DNA of 64,000 nucleotides from Alphaproteobacteria bacterium (GTDB taxonomy: Bacteria; Pseudomonadota; Alphaproteobacteria; CAAGCB01; CAG-977): assembly GCA_024413465.1 (NCBI GenBank), contig JAKSVU010000001.1, positions 223,820 through 287,819 on the forward strand, written 5' to 3'. This document shows, one piece after another, positions 62,735 through 64,000 of this stretch (position 1 is the first letter of the stretch; each line of letters begins with the position of its first letter). The position numbers were made by a program, and so were the translations under genes. The notes under the pieces are model-generated. The model saw only the letters and a list, made by a program, of their open reading frames with translations, searched no databases and was not told the origin of the DNA.

Positions 62735-63745
62735 ATGAACAGATTTGGACATATTTTTACATTCACCTCTTTTGGGGAAAGTCATGGACCTGCTATTGGG
62801 GGAATTGTTGATGGTATTCCTGCAAATATTTCCCTTTCAAAGGAAGATATTCAACCTGCTCTTGATTTAAGAAGACCTGGAATAAATAGTTTAACAACTC
62901 AAAGAAATGAACCAGATCAAATTGAAATTTTTTCTGGAATATTTGAAGGAAAAACAACAGGGACGCCTTTAGGATTTATCATAAAAAATACAAATCACCT
63001 TTCTACTGATTATGACGATATTAAAGATAAATTTCGCCCTGCTCATGCTGATTTAACTTATGAATTAAAATATGGTATTAGAGATTATCGTGGAGGCGGA
63101 AGATCTTCAGCCAGAGAAACTGCTGTCAGAGTTGCCTGTGGTGCCATTGCAAAAAAAACATTGAATTCTCTTTTACCAAAATCAGTATCAATTTCATCTA
63201 AAGTTATTCAAATAGGAACAGAAACAGATCCCACAAAATTTAAAGAACTCATTGAAAAAACAAAACAAAGAAATGATTCAATTGGATGCTTAGTTGAACT
63301 TCAAGCTTCAAATGTTCCACCTTGCCTTGGCTCCCCTATTTATGACAAGTTAGATGCAGATATTGCAAAAGAAATGATGGGGATAAATGCTGTTAAAGGT
63401 GTTGAAATCGGCGAAGGATTTAATGTCGTGAATCTTTATGGATCCGAAAACGCAGATGAAATGTTTTCAGATGATGGTGAAAATATAAGATTTAAATCAA
63501 ATCATGCAGGAGGTATCCTTGGAGGGATTTCTACAGGGCAAGATATCATTGTTAGAATTGCGGTAAAGCCAACTCCATCCATAAATCAAATTCTTTCAAC
63601 TGTAGATAAGGATAAAAAAAACGTTTCCATTACAACAAAAGGCAGACATGACCCCTGCATTGGATTACGCATATGCCCTGTTGTAGAAGCAATGATGTGG
63701 TGTATTCTTCTAGACCATTATTTGATGAATAAATCATTTCAATAA
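62735..63745 (+). CDS. aroC: Chorismate synthase
   Basis: This 336-aa FMN-dependent enzyme performs the last step of the shikimate pathway, turning EPSP into chorismate. FTFTSFGESHGPAIGGIVDG, RPAHADLTYELKYGIRDYRG, GGRSSARETAVRVACGAIAK and the C-terminal GRHDPCIGLRICPVVEAM are the four family signatures. It is a little shorter than the common 350-365 aa but no signature is missing. AAGGA lies upstream of the ATG. It is followed by a lipoprotein gene on the same strand. Confidence 0.97.
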   Translation: MNRFGHIFTFTSFGESHGPAIGGIVDGIPANISLSKEDIQPALDLRRPGINSLTTQRNEPDQIEIFSGIFEGKTTGTPLGFIIKNTNHLSTDYDDIKDKFRPAHADLTYELKYGIRDYRGGGRSSARETAVRVACGAIAKKTLNSLLPKSVSISSKVIQIGTETDPTKFKELIEKTKQRNDSIGCLVELQASNVPPCLGSPIYDKLDADIAKEMMGINAVKGVEIGEGFNVVNLYGSENADEMFSDDGENIRFKSNHAGGILGGISTGQDIIVRIAVKPTPSINQILSTVDKDKKNVSITTKGRHDPCIGLRICPVVEAMMWCILLDHYLMNKSFQ

Positions 63746-63835
63746 AATTTATCTTTTAAACTTTCCAAAAGAAAAAGTTTCATGTAAAATCGCTCCTAGT
63801 GATATTGTTAACAATACTAAAAAGATATCGATACT

Positions 63836-64000
63836 ATGAAAAAAATTGTTTTATTTTTTGCTATTTTTTTAATTGGGTGTTCTGTAGCCCCCAATCAACA
63901 GTTGGAATATACAGAACAAAAAAAATTTGAAAAACCAAACAACGTTTCTGAATATACAGATGCTTTATTGATAGAGTTGCAAACAATCCACCCTCAAATT
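63836..64000 (+). CDS. Lipoprotein, partial (cut by window end)
   Basis: A frame opens at ATG 63836 and remains open to the window end (55 codons). It begins KKIVLFFAIFLIGCS, a lipoprotein signal with the lipobox LIGC, so Cys15 would be lipidated. The visible mature part is hydrophilic (EYTEQKKFEKPNNVSEYTDA). The family is not identifiable from this fragment. The start lacks a strong ribosome-binding site, but the codon use and signal are convincing. Confidence 0.75.
   Translation, partial: MKKIVLFFAIFLIGCSVAPNQQLEYTEQKKFEKPNNVSEYTDALLIELQTIHPQI

Noticed and set aside
63758-63783. AAACTTT/AAAGTTT inverted repeat after aroC as a terminator
   Set aside because: AT-only stem with no T-run; likely chance in this base composition.

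Overview
The window is an AT-rich chromosomal segment from an alphaproteobacterium. Several independent features support this: a circularly permuted (two-piece) ssrA gene, an alphaproteobacterial-type SspB beside it, LpxI in place of LpxH, an ELM1-type protein, an RHH_4 protein, and the order rpsB-tsf-pyrH-frr-uppS-cdsA-dxr-rseP-bamA-skp-lpxD-lpxA-lpxI-lpxB. A full-length AdhE, an L-lactate permease and a glycogen-debranching enzyme suggest a fermentative, host- or gut-associated lineage rather than a strict aerobe (inference). No insertion sequence, prophage, CRISPR array, tRNA or rRNA was seen. Intergenic gaps are short and many genes overlap by 1-13 nt.

Region 1 (1-3.9 kb) holds two tandem paralogous HExxH proteins of unknown function, a PreT/GltD-like flavoprotein and an RNA 2',3'-cyclic phosphodiesterase. 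Region 2 (3.9-18.6 kb, minus strand) is one long gene run from rpsB to lpxB plus an Mrp ATPase. It covers translation, UMP kinase, isoprenoid and phospholipid precursors, outer-membrane assembly and lipid A. Hairpins follow rpsB and tsf, and fabZ is missing from its usual place. Region 3 (18.6-23.7 kb) carries glgX and, divergently, an unrecognised 874-aa protein with a nearly identical internal DNA repeat. Region 4 (23.7-32.1 kb, minus) is a tightly packed unit: ELM1-like protein, Hyi-like TIM barrel, HisN-type phosphatase, yejA-yejB-yejE-yejF, then an isolated FliN-like SpoA protein.

Region 5 (32.1-39.2 kb) contains a secreted GH114-like protein, a C_GCAxxG_C_C protein, lctP and divergent adhE, RNase P RNA, and a uridine-kinase-like gene. 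Region 6 (39.3-54.5 kb, plus) is the division and cell-wall (dcw) cluster from mraZ to ftsA. It begins with a 10-bp-periodic array that overlaps the promoter and looks like MraZ boxes. murE and murF are fused into one reading frame, murD is absent between mraY and ftsW, and ftsZ does not follow ftsA.

Region 7 (54.5-64 kb) holds sspB next to permuted ssrA, so the degradation-tag RNA and the adaptor that delivers tagged proteins to ClpXP are neighbours. Then come pepF, gmk, a short-chain dehydrogenase, an RHH_4 regulator, an APH-like/P-loop kinase fusion, guaC, a CbpA-like DnaJ protein, aroC and the start of a lipoprotein gene cut by the window edge.

The best candidates for something undescribed are the repeat protein at 21-23.6 kb, the paired HExxH proteins at the left edge, the mra operator array and the ssrA-sspB junction.
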